From: Palsa-739 sp035532535
GTDB lineage: Bacteria > Actinomycetota > Thermoleophilia > Gaiellales > Gaiellaceae
Length of the DNA stretch: 64,000 nucleotides
Reading direction: 5' to 3'
NCBI GenBank assembly: GCA_035532535.1
Contig: DATKQT010000040.1
Span: 1-64,000 of the forward strand
Each line of letters opens with the position of its first letter. Within the stretch, counting starts at the first letter, position 1. A program made the position numbers and the translations under genes. Under the pieces are notes generated by a model. It made no database searches. It saw nothing but the letters and a program-made list of their open reading frames with translations, and was not told the origin of the DNA. Positions 34,675-42,885 of this stretch are shown here, in pieces.

Positions 34675-35507
34675 TAGCCTCGGACTGCGCCTGCGGTCAG
34701 CCCGAAAGCGATGCGGCGCTGGATGAGGAGGAAGAAGACGACGACCGGAATCGCCGTGAGGGTCGAGGCGGCCATGAGCGCGCCCCAGTCGGTCTGCCGG
34801 CTCGTGCCGAGGAAATACGAGAGCCAGACGGTGATGGTCTGCTTCGAGCCGTCGTTCAGCAGGACCCGGGCGAAGATGTACTCGTTCCAGCTGGTGATGA
34901 ACGCGAAGACCGACGTCGCGACGAGCCCGGGGGCGACGAGCGGCAGAAGGATCCGCGCAAACGCGCCGAGGCGCGTGCTGCCGTCCACCATCGCCGCCTC
35001 CTCCAGGTCCTTCGGGATGCCGAGGATGAAGCCGCGCAGCGTCCAGACCGAGAACGGGAGCACGCCCGTGAGGTAGACGAGGATGACGCCGGTGAGCGTG
35101 TTCACCTCGTGATAGCGGGCGAGCACGACGTAGAGGGGGATGATCAGGCCGGCGCCGGGAAGCATCTGAACGCCGATGACGAGAACGATGAAGAGCTTCC
35201 GGCCGGTGAACCTGTACTTCGAGAGCGCGACCGCGGCGAGGAAGGCGAGCACCATCGCGATCGTGACCGTGACGAGGACGACGATGACGCTGTTCTTCAC
35301 GTCGTCCCAGAAATAGGGCTTCGCCAGCGCGTCGCGGAAGTGCTTGAGGGTCGGATGGAGCGGGAACCACGTCGGCGTCAGCGCGTTGATCTGGTCGTCG
35401 CTCTTGAAGGCGGTCGAGACCATCCAGAAGACCGGGAAGATCGTGACGACGAAGATCGCGACGCCGACGACATTCCACGCGTTGCGGCGGGCATTGCGGA
35501 CGCTCAC
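34674..35507 (-). CDS. Carbohydrate ABC transporter permease (MalG/DasC type)
   Basis: The 277 residues have six transmembrane segments. The permease-ATPase coupling loop EEAAMVDGSTRLGAFARILLP is the EAA motif, and the C-terminus (SxLTAIPVVVFFLLIQRRIAFGLTAGAVRG) is the MalG-type ending. GTG 35507 overlaps the stop of the partner permease (GTGA). It takes up a sugar or oligosaccharide together with the upstream permease and binding protein. The amino-sugar enzymes downstream suggest GlcNAc- or MurNAc-containing substrates. Confidence 0.92.
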   Translation of the reverse strand: MSVRNARRNAWNVVGVAIFVVTIFPVFWMVSTAFKSDDQINALTPTWFPLHPTLKHFRDALAKPYFWDDVKNSVIVVLVTVTIAMVLAFLAAVALSKYRFTGRKLFIVLVIGVQMLPGAGLIIPLYVVLARYHEVNTLTGVILVYLTGVLPFSVWTLRGFILGIPKDLEEAAMVDGSTRLGAFARILLPLVAPGLVATSVFAFITSWNEYIFARVLLNDGSKQTITVWLSYFLGTSRQTDWGALMAASTLTAIPVVVFFLLIQRRIAFGLTAGAVRG

Positions 35508-36457
35508 GTCACATCCCCGATCCGGAGCATCCGCCGCACGTAGACGACACTCATCGCCGCCACGATCACGAGCATGAGGATGGAGATGGCGGCCCCCAGG
35601 CCGAAGTTGGCGTTCACATAGCCCTGCTCGAAGAGATAGATGCCCATCAGGTAGTTCGCGGAGGTGATGTGCGGCTGCCCGATGAGCAAATACGGCTGCG
35701 TGAAGACGCCGAAGTCCCAGAGGATGGAGAGGCTCGTGAGGATGAGCAGCACGGGCGTGATCACGGGCACCGTCACGTCGAGGAAGACGCGCCACGAACG
35801 GGCGCCGTCGATCTCGGCCGCCTCGACGAGCTCCCGCGGCACCTGCGAGAGGGCCGCGTAGATGGTGATGACGACGAAGGGGAGCGCGCCCCAGACGATG
35901 AGCGTCGTCACCATGCCGAGCTGCGAGAACGGCGTCTCCATCCAGTTGTGCTGGAAGTAGTTGCCGAAGTGGAGCTCGGTGAGGATGTAGTTGAGGACGC
36001 CGTTCTGCGAGTTGATCATCCAGTTCCAGACCTGAACGGCGACCACCGGCGGCATCGACCACACGAGCACGAGCCCGGCGGTGAGGAGCAGCCGGACCCA
36101 GGTCGAGATGCGGACGAGCAAGAGTGCGAGGAGGGTCCCGAAGACCATCGTCAGTCCGACGTTCGTCGCCGCGAACACGATCGTGCGGACGAGCGTGTGC
36201 CAGAAGACGCTGTCGTGGAGAACGCTCCTGAAGTTCTTCAGCCCGATGTAGACGCCCTTGTGCTGGATCAGCTCCGTGAGGCCGTAGCGGTCGAGCGCGA
36301 TCCGCACGAGGCTGTACAACGGATAGCCGAGGATCGCCCCCATAACGATGACGACGGGGGCGACGAGCGCATAGGGAACCGCGCCCTGGCCGACGTGCCG
36401 CCACGTGAAACGGCGCCGCCGAGACCACTTTGGCGTGGTCTCGGCGGCGCTTGCCAT
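35504..36457 (-). CDS. Carbohydrate ABC transporter permease (MalF/DasB type)
   Basis: The 317 residues have six membrane segments after a basic N-terminus (KWSRRRRFTWR). The EAA loop is LVEAAEIDGARSWRVFLDVT. It pairs with the downstream permease. Its first codons (nt 8-45 of the gene) form half of a perfect 16-bp hairpin, unusual for a coding start. This suggests that structure in the message controls its translation or the 3' end of the binding-protein message. ATG 36457 is 22 nt after the binding-protein stop, and no alternative start exists before the first membrane helix. Confidence 0.9.
   Translation of the reverse strand: MASAAETTPKWSRRRRFTWRHVGQGAVPYALVAPVVIVMGAILGYPLYSLVRIALDRYGLTELIQHKGVYIGLKNFRSVLHDSVFWHTLVRTIVFAATNVGLTMVFGTLLALLLVRISTWVRLLLTAGLVLVWSMPPVVAVQVWNWMINSQNGVLNYILTELHFGNYFQHNWMETPFSQLGMVTTLIVWGALPFVVITIYAALSQVPRELVEAAEIDGARSWRVFLDVTVPVITPVLLILTSLSILWDFGVFTQPYLLIGQPHITSANYLMGIYLFEQGYVNANFGLGAAISILMLVIVAAMSVVYVRRMLRIGDVT
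36413..36450 (-). terminator. Perfect 16-bp hairpin over the permease start
   Basis: Bases 36413-36428 (GCGCCGCCGAGACCAC) are exactly complementary to 36435-36450 around a 6-nt loop. The structure covers codons 3-15 of the permease gene and begins about 30 nt after the stop of the binding-protein gene. No U-tract follows. It probably protects the 3' end of the binding-protein message and lowers permease translation. Confidence 0.75.
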
Positions 36458-36479
36458 CTCGTTCAGCCCAGCCGTCCGG

Positions 36480-37730
36480 CTAGGACTGGTTGAGCGTGTA
36501 CGCGATGTTGTCGCTGGCAGTCGTCGCTGCCTGCTTCACCGACAGCTTGCCGGTGAGGATCTGCGCCAGCATCGTCCTGAGGATGTTCCCGTTCTCGACG
36601 TCCACCCAGTGCTTCGCCTGCGGGACGAACCAGCTCTGCGCCGCCGCGCGGGCGTTGACGGTGTTGCCGAGCAGGTTGGTCGCGTTCGGAATGTTGCCCT
36701 TGTTCTGCAGAGCCTGCTCGTTCGCCGTGCTGGTGAAGTCGGCGATCCACTGAATGGCCTGCGCCTTGTTCCCGCTCTGGGCGGGGACGGCGACGTCCGA
36801 GCCGCCGAGGAAGCCGGGGATCGGCTTGCCGGCGAGGTGGCTCGGCATCACGAACTGACCCGTGACGGCCTTGTACTTCGTGCCGGTGCAGCAGCTGAAC
36901 CACGCCGGGCCGAGAATCGCGCCGGCCAGCCCCTGCGAGAACACGGTGTACGGCGCCGGATTGGCCTCGTCGAGCGTTGCCGCCGACTTGGGAGCGACCG
37001 CGCTGAAGAAGTTCTTGTACGCGGTGAGCCCGGCGATCGACTGCTTCGAGTTGAGCGCGCCCACCCACTTGTGCGCGTGCGTGGTGGCGATCGTTCCGCC
37101 GTAGTCGAAGACCCAGTCGAGCGCGCTGTACCAATCGGTGCCGGCCATGTACATGGCCGAGAAGCCCTTCACGCCCTTCTCCATCGCGGCGACCTTCTTG
37201 AGGTCGGACGTGAACTGCGCGAGACTGGTCGGCGGCTTCGTGATGCCCGCCTTCTTGAACAGGTCGGTGCGGTAGGTGACGACGCGCGAGCCGGCGTAGT
37301 AGGGCACGCCGTACAGCTTGCCCTGGTACATACCGGACTTCGCGAGGCCCGCGAGCCAGTGGTCGGAGTTGGGGAACTGCGACTTGCTGGCGGTGATGTC
37401 CGCGAACGCTCCGGACGACATGTAGGCAGTCATCTCGGTGTTCCCCATCTCGATCACGTCAGGGGTGTCGTTCCCGGCGATCGTCGCGTCGAACTTCTGG
37501 AGATGATCGCCCCAGTTCTGGTACTGCACGCTGACCGTCCAGCCCGGGTTCTGGGCCTGGAATGCCTGGTTCGCTGCTGCGACGACGTCGGGCCAACCCG
37601 ACTGCGCGTCGACCTGAAGCCAGACCGTCAACTTGTTCGCCTGCTTGTGCCCGTTCGACGCGCCGGCGGATGCCGCCATGACGCCGAGCGCGACGGCGAG
37701 AGCGGCCGCCACGACAACTCGTAGTCTCAT
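36480..37730 (-). CDS. Extracellular solute-binding protein of a sugar ABC transporter
   Basis: The 416 residues belong to the MalE-like (family 1) binding proteins. The signal peptide is RLRVVVAAALAVALGVMAAS, without a lipobox cysteine. The mature protein starts KLTVWLQVDAQSGWPDVVAA and has the typical DTPDVIEMGNTEMTAYM segment and the motif GVPYYAGSRVVTYRTDLFKK. GAGGAG sits 7-8 nt before ATG 37730. The gene heads a unit with two permeases, and the operator O2 lies 82 bp upstream. An amino-sugar ligand (GlcNAc/MurNAc, chito- or muro-saccharide) is inferred from the neighbouring enzymes only. Confidence 0.9.
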   Translation of the reverse strand: MRLRVVVAAALAVALGVMAASAGASNGHKQANKLTVWLQVDAQSGWPDVVAAANQAFQAQNPGWTVSVQYQNWGDHLQKFDATIAGNDTPDVIEMGNTEMTAYMSSGAFADITASKSQFPNSDHWLAGLAKSGMYQGKLYGVPYYAGSRVVTYRTDLFKKAGITKPPTSLAQFTSDLKKVAAMEKGVKGFSAMYMAGTDWYSALDWVFDYGGTIATTHAHKWVGALNSKQSIAGLTAYKNFFSAVAPKSAATLDEANPAPYTVFSQGLAGAILGPAWFSCCTGTKYKAVTGQFVMPSHLAGKPIPGFLGGSDVAVPAQSGNKAQAIQWIADFTSTANEQALQNKGNIPNATNLLGNTVNARAAAQSWFVPQAKHWVDVENGNILRTMLAQILTGKLSVKQAATTASDNIAYTLNQS

Positions 37731-37811
37731 GCAAGTCTCCTCGAGCCGTCGACGCCCGGCGCATCTGCGCCCCGGTGGCCTGCGGGACTGCACACGGTGG
37801 TCGGTGCGTCG

Positions 37812-37827
37812 ATTGGTCTATACCAGT
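37812..37827. promoter_or_regulatory. Operator O2 (DasR/NagR-like) before the sugar ABC transporter
   Basis: ATTGGTCTATACCAGT, with arms matching at 5 of 6 positions. The central TATAGA on the minus strand could be the -10 box, so binding would directly block the transporter promoter. The rest of 37731-37905 shows nothing else that I can name. Confidence 0.75.
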
Positions 37828-37905
37828 TGGCCACGCCCGGACATTGGCACACCGGACCAACGGTGTCAACCCCGAGTTTCGACAGCGGACCGGTTAGCCC
37901 CGAGT

Positions 37906-38622
37906 TCAGCCCTGAGGCCGCTGCAGCTCGGTCACAATCCGGTAGCGATCGCCCCGGTAGACCGAGTGGACGAACTCGACCGTGCGGCCGCGCTCGTCGA
38001 CGCTCGTCCGTTCGAACAGGAAGGCCGGCGAGTGGAGCGGGACGCCGAGCGCGGCCGACTCCTCCTCGTTCGTCACCGTCGGCTCGATCGCCTGGGTGCC
38101 CGTCGCGATGTGGATGCCGTACCGCTTCTCGAGCAGGGCGTAGAACGATCCGGTCAGATCCTTGGCGCTGAGACCGGGCACGAGCCCCTGCGGAAGATGG
38201 AGCGTCTCGATCGCCATCGTCTCGCCGTCGGCGAGCCGAAGCCGCTTGATGACAAGGATTGGCTCAGACGGGGACACCTGCAGGAACCGCCCCAGCTGCG
38301 CCCCGGCGAGGATCGTCGTCATGGACAACGTGCGGCTTCCGGGAACCATCCCGCGCCGGCGCATGTCCTCGCTGAACGAGGTGATGGTGAGCTCCTGGGA
38401 GATCTTCGGCTGCTGGACGTAGGTCCCGCTGCCCCGGCGACGGACGAGATAGCCCTCGCGCGCGAGGTCGTCGAGCGCGGCGCGGACGGTCAGCCGCGAG
38501 ACGCCGAGGTCGGCGCTGAGCTGCCGTTCGGACGGGATGGCGGCGCCGACACCGAGCTGCTGGATGAGGTCGAAAACCTGCTGGCGTGTGTGGCTCTGCT
38601 TCGTCACCTTGGGCACGCTCAT
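37906..38622 (-). CDS. GntR-family regulator of amino-sugar use (HutC/DasR-like)
   Basis: The 238 residues consist of an N-terminal winged helix (HTRQQVFDLIQQLGVGAAIP, SERQLSADLGVSRLTVRAAL, RRRGSGTYVQQ) and a C-terminal UTRA ligand domain (ILVIKRLRLADGETMAIETL, GIHIATGTQAIEPTVTNEEE, FLFERTSVDERGRTVEFVHS). This is the HutC/DasR/NagR subfamily, whose effectors are phosphorylated amino sugars. ATG 38622 lies 9 nt after a TATAGT box, so translation is probably leaderless. The operator O3 overlaps its -35 element, so it likely represses itself as well as the two neighbouring units. Confidence 0.9.
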   Translation of the reverse strand: MSVPKVTKQSHTRQQVFDLIQQLGVGAAIPSERQLSADLGVSRLTVRAALDDLAREGYLVRRRGSGTYVQQPKISQELTITSFSEDMRRRGMVPGSRTLSMTTILAGAQLGRFLQVSPSEPILVIKRLRLADGETMAIETLHLPQGLVPGLSAKDLTGSFYALLEKRYGIHIATGTQAIEPTVTNEEESAALGVPLHSPAFLFERTSVDERGRTVEFVHSVYRGDRYRIVTELQRPQG

Positions 38623-38631
38623 GGCCGGCGC

Positions 38632-38668
38632 ACTATAGCCCAGTGTTCCGAAATTGGTCAATGCCATT
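38632..38668. promoter_or_regulatory. gntR promoter with operator O3
   Basis: On the minus strand TTGACC (38656-38661) and TATAGT (38632-38637) are 18 bp apart. O3 (38653-38668, ATTGGTCAATGCCATT) covers the -35 box; its arms agree at 4 of 6 positions, making it the weakest of the three sites. It is also 24 bp from the divergent ATPase -10 box, so it can control both directions. Confidence 0.65.
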
Positions 38669-38691
38669 GCGTTTCGCGCCGGTCCCCGGTA

Positions 38692-38697
38692 TAGACT
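38692..38697 (+). promoter_or_regulatory. -10 box of the MsiK-like ATPase gene
   Basis: TAGACT, 8 nt before GTG 38706, giving an apparently leaderless message. Confidence 0.5.
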
Positions 38698-38705
38698 GCA
38701 TTCCT

Positions 38706-39878
38706 GTGGCGGGGATCGTGCTTGATCGGGTCAGCAAGGTCTTCAGCGGCGGCGTCGTCGCCGTCGACGACATCTCGCTCGAGGTCGAGAGCGGCGAGTT
38801 CCTCGTCCTCGTGGGTCCGTCTGGCTGTGGCAAGTCCACGCTTCTGCGCATGATCGCGGGTCTGGAGGACGCCACCGGCGGCACGATCAGCATCGACGGG
38901 CGCGACGTGACCGAGCTTCCCCCACGCTCCCGCGACGTCGCAATGGTGTTCCAGAGCTACGCCCTCTACCCGCACATGAGCGTGCGCGAGAACCTCGGCT
39001 ACGGCCTGAAGGTGCGCAAGACGCCGAAGAAGGAGGCCGCACAGCGGGTCGAGCGGGCGGCAAAGCTCCTCGGGCTGGAGGACATGCTCGACCGCAAGCC
39101 TGCGGCGCTGTCAGGCGGCCAGCGCCAGCGCGTCGCCATGGGGCGCGCGATCGTGCGCGAGCCGAAAGCGTTCCTGATGGACGAACCGCTCTCGAATCTG
39201 GACGCGAAGCTGCGCGTCAGCATGCGCGCCTCGCTCGCAAGCCTCCATTCGCGCCTGCGCACCACGACGATCTACGTGACGCACGACCAGGTCGAGGCCA
39301 TGACGCTCGGACAGCGCGTGGCCGTGCTCCGGGACGGCCGCGTTCAGCAAGTGGATACGCCGCAAGCCCTCTATGCCCGGCCGACCAACCTCTTCGTGGC
39401 GGCGTTCATCGGCTCGCCGGCCATGAACCTCGTCGAGGCCGACCTCGCGGACGGCGTGCTGACGTTCGCGGGCTTCACGCTGCCCGTCGCACCGCACACC
39501 GTGCCGGAGGGCGTGCACGGCCGCGTCGTCGTCGGGATCAGGCCGGAGGCGTTCGAGGACGCCGGGTTCGCCGATCCCTCGCTGCCGCAGGTCGAGGTCG
39601 AGGTCGAAGTGGTCGAGGAACTCGGCGCGGAGACGCACGTCATCTTCTCGCTCGACGCCGTGCCCGTAGACGTGAGCGGCGCACGCGAGACGGACGAGGA
39701 AGAAGTGATCATCGGAGAGTCGCGGACACTGTTCACCGCCCGCGTGGTTCCGTCGACCACAGCGCGGCCGAGTGCTCCGCTCCGCCTCTCGGTCGATCCT
39801 TCTCGGTTCCACTATTTCGACCACGAGACCGGAGACCGTTTCGCCGGCACCGCGGCGCCGACGCTGGCTCGCGCGTAG
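38706..39878 (+). CDS. msiK: Sugar ABC transporter ATPase (MsiK/UgpC type)
   Basis: The 390 residues begin AGIVLDRVSKVFSGGVVAVD. Walker A GPSGCGKST, the Q-loop VFQSYALYPHMSV, signature LSGGQRQRVAMGRAI, Walker B FLMDEPLSNLDAKLR and VTHDQVEAM are all present. A TOBE/OB regulatory domain follows (about 235-380, GIRPEAFEDAG). In Actinobacteria one MsiK often powers several sugar importers. Here its placement beside the GntR gene and the binding protein/permease genes without their own ATPase suggests it serves them. GTG 38706 is the start. The GH3 gene overlaps its end by about 107 nt. Confidence 0.9.
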   Translation: MAGIVLDRVSKVFSGGVVAVDDISLEVESGEFLVLVGPSGCGKSTLLRMIAGLEDATGGTISIDGRDVTELPPRSRDVAMVFQSYALYPHMSVRENLGYGLKVRKTPKKEAAQRVERAAKLLGLEDMLDRKPAALSGGQRQRVAMGRAIVREPKAFLMDEPLSNLDAKLRVSMRASLASLHSRLRTTTIYVTHDQVEAMTLGQRVAVLRDGRVQQVDTPQALYARPTNLFVAAFIGSPAMNLVEADLADGVLTFAGFTLPVAPHTVPEGVHGRVVVGIRPEAFEDAGFADPSLPQVEVEVEVVEELGAETHVIFSLDAVPVDVSGARETDEEEVIIGESRTLFTARVVPSTTARPSAPLRLSVDPSRFHYFDHETGDRFAGTAAPTLARA

Positions 39879-40896
39879 CGTCGCCGTCGCTCTCGCGGCG
39901 GTCTGGGCCGTCCCTGCGGCAGCGTCTCGCAGCGGAACCGTGATCATCGCGCCGCTGCGCGGCGCCCCGACGCCGTCGTTGCTTGCACGCGTCGCAGCCG
40001 GCCAGGTCGGCGGCGTGCTCCTGCTCGGCAACGGCTGGACGAGCGCACGGACAACCGCAGCGGCCGTCGCCCGGCTGCAAGCGGTCGCGTGTAGGCGTGG
40101 CTCGCCGCTGCTCGTCGGGGTCGATCAGGAAGGCGGATCGGTGCGACGGCTGCCGTGGGCGGCGCCCACGCTCGCGGCGGCGGCGATGGGAACGGCGACC
40201 GAGGCGCACGCGCAGGCGGCGGCAGCAGCACCCGCGCTGCGGCAGGCCCGCGTCGGCATCGACTTCGCGCCCGTCGCCGACACGATCTCGACGCCGCGCA
40301 GCTTCCTCGGCACGCGTTCGTTCGGAAGCGACCCCTCGCGCGTCGCTCAACTGGCGAGCGCGTTCGTGACCGGGCTCCAGGCGGGCGGCGTGGCAGCGAC
40401 CGTGAAGCACTTCCCCGGGCTCGGAAGCGCTGTGGCGAGCACCGACGACCGAGCCGTGACGATCAGCCGCAACGCTGCGTTCCTCACCGCGCGCCTCGCG
40501 CCGTTCAAGGCCGCGATCGCAGCCGGAGCAAAGCTCGTGATGGTGTCGAATGCGTCGTATCCGGCGCTGGACCAGAGCGGCGTGCAGGCCGTCTTCTCGC
40601 ACGCGATCGTCACCGGCCTCCTGCGCGACACGCTCGGCTTCAAGGGCGTCGTCGTGACGGATGCGCTCGACGCGGGGGCGGTCGCGCACGTTCCGGACGC
40701 GCCGGCCCGCGCCCTTGCGGCCGGCGTCGATCTCATGCTCTACAGCGAGACGGCCGCGAGCGAAGCGGGCTATGCGAGCCTCGTCCACGACGCGGCCGCG
40801 AGCGCAACCGTGCGCGCCGAGCTGTCAGCGGCGGTGCAGCAGGTGAATGCGCTGAAGACATGGCTCGCCGCCCACGGCGGCGCAACCTGCGGCTAG
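39772..40896 (+). CDS. GH3-family NagZ-like protein (beta-N-acetylhexosaminidase fold), exported
   Basis: The 374 residues contain the GH3 barrel: GGVLLLGNGW, LLVGVDQEGGSVRRLPWAAP, GIDFAPVADTISTPRSFLGT, RSFGSDPSRVAQLASAFVTG, VAATVKHFPGLGSA and FKGVVVTDALDAGAV with the predicted nucleophile Asp. NagZ enzymes have a DxH acid/base dyad after KHFPGHG; here the segment reads VASTDDRAV without that histidine. A hydrophobic export signal is seen at about residues 33-50. The only usable start (GTG 39772) makes a 107-nt overlap with the ATPase gene; the next start, within GTVIIAP, would lose the signal. Likely a GlcNAc-releasing or related wall enzyme. Confidence 0.78.
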   Translation: MLRSASRSILLGSTISTTRPETVSPAPRRRRWLARSVAVALAAVWAVPAAASRSGTVIIAPLRGAPTPSLLARVAAGQVGGVLLLGNGWTSARTTAAAVARLQAVACRRGSPLLVGVDQEGGSVRRLPWAAPTLAAAAMGTATEAHAQAAAAAPALRQARVGIDFAPVADTISTPRSFLGTRSFGSDPSRVAQLASAFVTGLQAGGVAATVKHFPGLGSAVASTDDRAVTISRNAAFLTARLAPFKAAIAAGAKLVMVSNASYPALDQSGVQAVFSHAIVTGLLRDTLGFKGVVVTDALDAGAVAHVPDAPARALAAGVDLMLYSETAASEAGYASLVHDAAASATVRAELSAAVQQVNALKTWLAAHGGATCG

Positions 40897-41753
40897 ACGC
40901 CGAGCCGGTCGAGCTGCGACTCGTCGGCGCGCCAGCGCGGCCGCACCTTGACGACGAGCTCGAGGAAGACCTGATGTCCGACGAGTGCCTCGATCTCCGG
41001 CCGGGCGCGCGTGCCGATGTCCTTGACGATCCCGCCGCCCTTGCCGACCACGATCTGCTTCTGCGACTCGGTCTCGACGAGCAGGAACGCGCGAATCACC
41101 TTCTCCCCGATCTCCTCGATCTCGACGGAGATGGCATGGGGGATCTCGTCGCGCGTCAGCCAGAGCGCCTTTTCACGAATCAGCTCGCCGATCTGCGCCT
41201 CGACCGTGAGATCCGTCCGCTGCTCCCGCGGGAAGTAGAGCGGCCCCTCCGGCAAGAGCCCGACGAGCTCGGTGCGCAGCTCGGCGATGCCGTCACCGGT
41301 CTTCGCGCTCACCGGATGGAGCGCGTGGAAGTTCCCCAGCCGCGCGGCTGCGTTCATCTGCTCGGCGATGTGCCCCGCCTTCAGGCGGTCGACCTTGTTG
41401 AGGGCGATCACGACCGGCACCTCGAGGGCGAAGACCCGAGAGGCGATGAAACGGTCGCCGGCGCCGATCCGCTCGCGTGCGGAGAGCACGAACACGACGA
41501 CGTCGACCTCCTCGAACGACCGGTCGACCGTGTGCTGCATCCGCTCGGTGAGCGCGTCGCGGGGACGCTGGAAGCCGGGCAGGTCGGCGAGCACGAGCTG
41601 GTAGTCGTCGCCGTTCGCGATCCCGAAGATCCTCCGCCGCGTCGTCTGCGGCTTGTCGGAGACGATTGCGACCTTGCCGCCGCAGAGGGCGTTCACGAGC
41701 GTCGACTTGCCGACGTTCGGCCGGCCGGCGATGGCGACGAAGCCCGACTTCAC
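40893..41753 (-). CDS. era: GTPase Era
   Basis: Essential GTPase in 16S rRNA/30S maturation. The 286 residues show G1 GRPNVGKST (about 10-18), G2 in KPQTTRRRI, G3 DLPGF (the usual DTPG with Leu in place of Thr), G4 NKVD and G5 SAK, followed by the C-terminal KH domain with VGKGGGIVKDIGTRARPEIE. GTG 41753 overlaps the cdd stop (GTGA). It ends a chain of linked genes from phoH to era, a common bacterial order (phoH-ybeY-dgkA-cdd-era). It converges on the GH3 gene with a small overlap. Confidence 0.95.
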   Translation of the reverse strand: MKSGFVAIAGRPNVGKSTLVNALCGGKVAIVSDKPQTTRRRIFGIANGDDYQLVLADLPGFQRPRDALTERMQHTVDRSFEEVDVVVFVLSARERIGAGDRFIASRVFALEVPVVIALNKVDRLKAGHIAEQMNAAARLGNFHALHPVSAKTGDGIAELRTELVGLLPEGPLYFPREQRTDLTVEAQIGELIREKALWLTRDEIPHAISVEIEEIGEKVIRAFLLVETESQKQIVVGKGGGIVKDIGTRARPEIEALVGHQVFLELVVKVRPRWRADESQLDRLGV

Positions 41754-42121
41754 GAGGGAAGATCCCAGGTGTCCGGGAGCAGCTCGTCCGCCGCGTAGTC
41801 GGCGATCGTGCCGTCGGCGCGGCGGAACCACACGCGCCCCACACGCCATTCGTGCAGCCATTGGCGGCATCCGCCGCACGGCGATGCCGTGATGCCGATC
41901 GCGTCGATCTCGCCCGGACGGACGCCGGCGGTCGCGGCGGCGACGATGGCGGACTTCTCCGCGCAGACGCCGAGCGGATAGGCGGCGTTCTCGACGTTCA
42001 CCCCGTCGAAGACGCGGCCGTCGGCCGTCAGGAGCGACGCCCCGACGAGGTACTTCGAGTACGGCGCATATGCATTCGCGGCAGCCGCCTCCGCGCGCTC
42101 GACGAGCTCCGGGCCCGTCAC
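41750..42121 (-). CDS. cdd: Cytidine deaminase
   Basis: Deaminates cytidine and deoxycytidine to uridine forms. The 123 residues are standard for the tetrameric class. The zinc site is CAEKSA (Cys and catalytic Glu) together with PCGGCRQ. AYAPYSKYLVGASLLTADGR and GVNVENAAYPLG form the substrate side. The GTG start overlaps the stop of the DGK/PAP2 gene (GTGA). Confidence 0.95.
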   Translation of the reverse strand: MTGPELVERAEAAAANAYAPYSKYLVGASLLTADGRVFDGVNVENAAYPLGVCAEKSAIVAAATAGVRPGEIDAIGITASPCGGCRQWLHEWRVGRVWFRRADGTIADYAADELLPDTWDLPS

Positions 42122-42885
42122 GTCAGCACCTGGAAGACCACGAGCGTCACGAGCGCGCCGAGCGCGCCGCCGTACAGGACCTCGAGCCGCGAGTGGACGC
42201 CGGCCTCGACCCGCGTCTGCGCGACGAGCAGGGCCATGACGAACGTGAGTGACGAGATCAGGAAGCGATGGTGGTCGTCCGCGACGTAGGTAGCAGCCAT
42301 CCAGCCGGCGAAAGCGACGCCCGCGTGGCCGGACGGCAGTCCGCCGCGCAGCGGCGTGCCGCTGCGCGTCAGCGCCTTGGTGGTGATGACGACGAGGACG
42401 ACGAGGACGAGCGCCACGAGCGTGATCTCGGCCGGCGCGTCGCGGACCCGGTCGAGCACGCGCGCGGTGCGATGCGCGGCAGCGTGCGCGAAGACGAGGT
42501 AGCCGACTGCGAGCGCGGTCACCGAGGCGATGAGGACAGCTCCGGCGGCAATGTCCTTCGCGAGCTTCGCGTTCGGATCGAACGACGTCGTGGAGACATC
42601 GATGGCGCCCTCGATCGCGGAATTGATCATCTCCGCGACGAGCACGAACGCGATCGCCATCAGGAGCAGGATGAGATCGTCCCGCCCAACGCCGACCGCC
42701 GCCGCGGCGCCGATGACGACGATGGCGATCACGAAGTGAATCCGGAGGTTCCGCTGCGTGCGAAGGACGTGGATGATCCCTTCGAAGGCATAGTTGAAGC
42801 TGTCGAGCAGCGTCGGCGCCCGCCCCGGCGCCGGGGGCGGTGTTTCACGTACGCGCTCGCGTGGCGGCGGCGTCGTCACTGTCAC
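42118..42885 (-). CDS. Fusion of a diacylglycerol/undecaprenol kinase domain with a PAP2 phosphatase domain
   Basis: The 255 residues have a disordered, Pro-rich N-terminus (to about 25). A DgkA-type kinase domain follows (about 28-130: FNYAFEGIIHVLRTQRNLRI, AEMINSAIEGAIDV with the catalytic Glu, LAKDIAAGAVLIAS). The second half is a PAP2 membrane phosphatase (KALTRSGTPLRGGLPSGHAG, RVEAGVHSRLEVLYGG). Kinase and phosphatase acting on polyprenol or diacylglycerol would oppose one another in one polypeptide; the reaction catalysed is not known. The GTG start overlaps the ybeY stop. The location between ybeY and cdd is that of dgkA in many bacteria. Confidence 0.82.
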   Translation of the reverse strand: MTVTTPPPRERVRETPPPAPGRAPTLLDSFNYAFEGIIHVLRTQRNLRIHFVIAIVVIGAAAAVGVGRDDLILLLMAIAFVLVAEMINSAIEGAIDVSTTSFDPNAKLAKDIAAGAVLIASVTALAVGYLVFAHAAAHRTARVLDRVRDAPAEITLVALVLVVLVVITTKALTRSGTPLRGGLPSGHAGVAFAGWMAATYVADDHHRFLISSLTFVMALLVAQTRVEAGVHSRLEVLYGGALGALVTLVVFQVLT

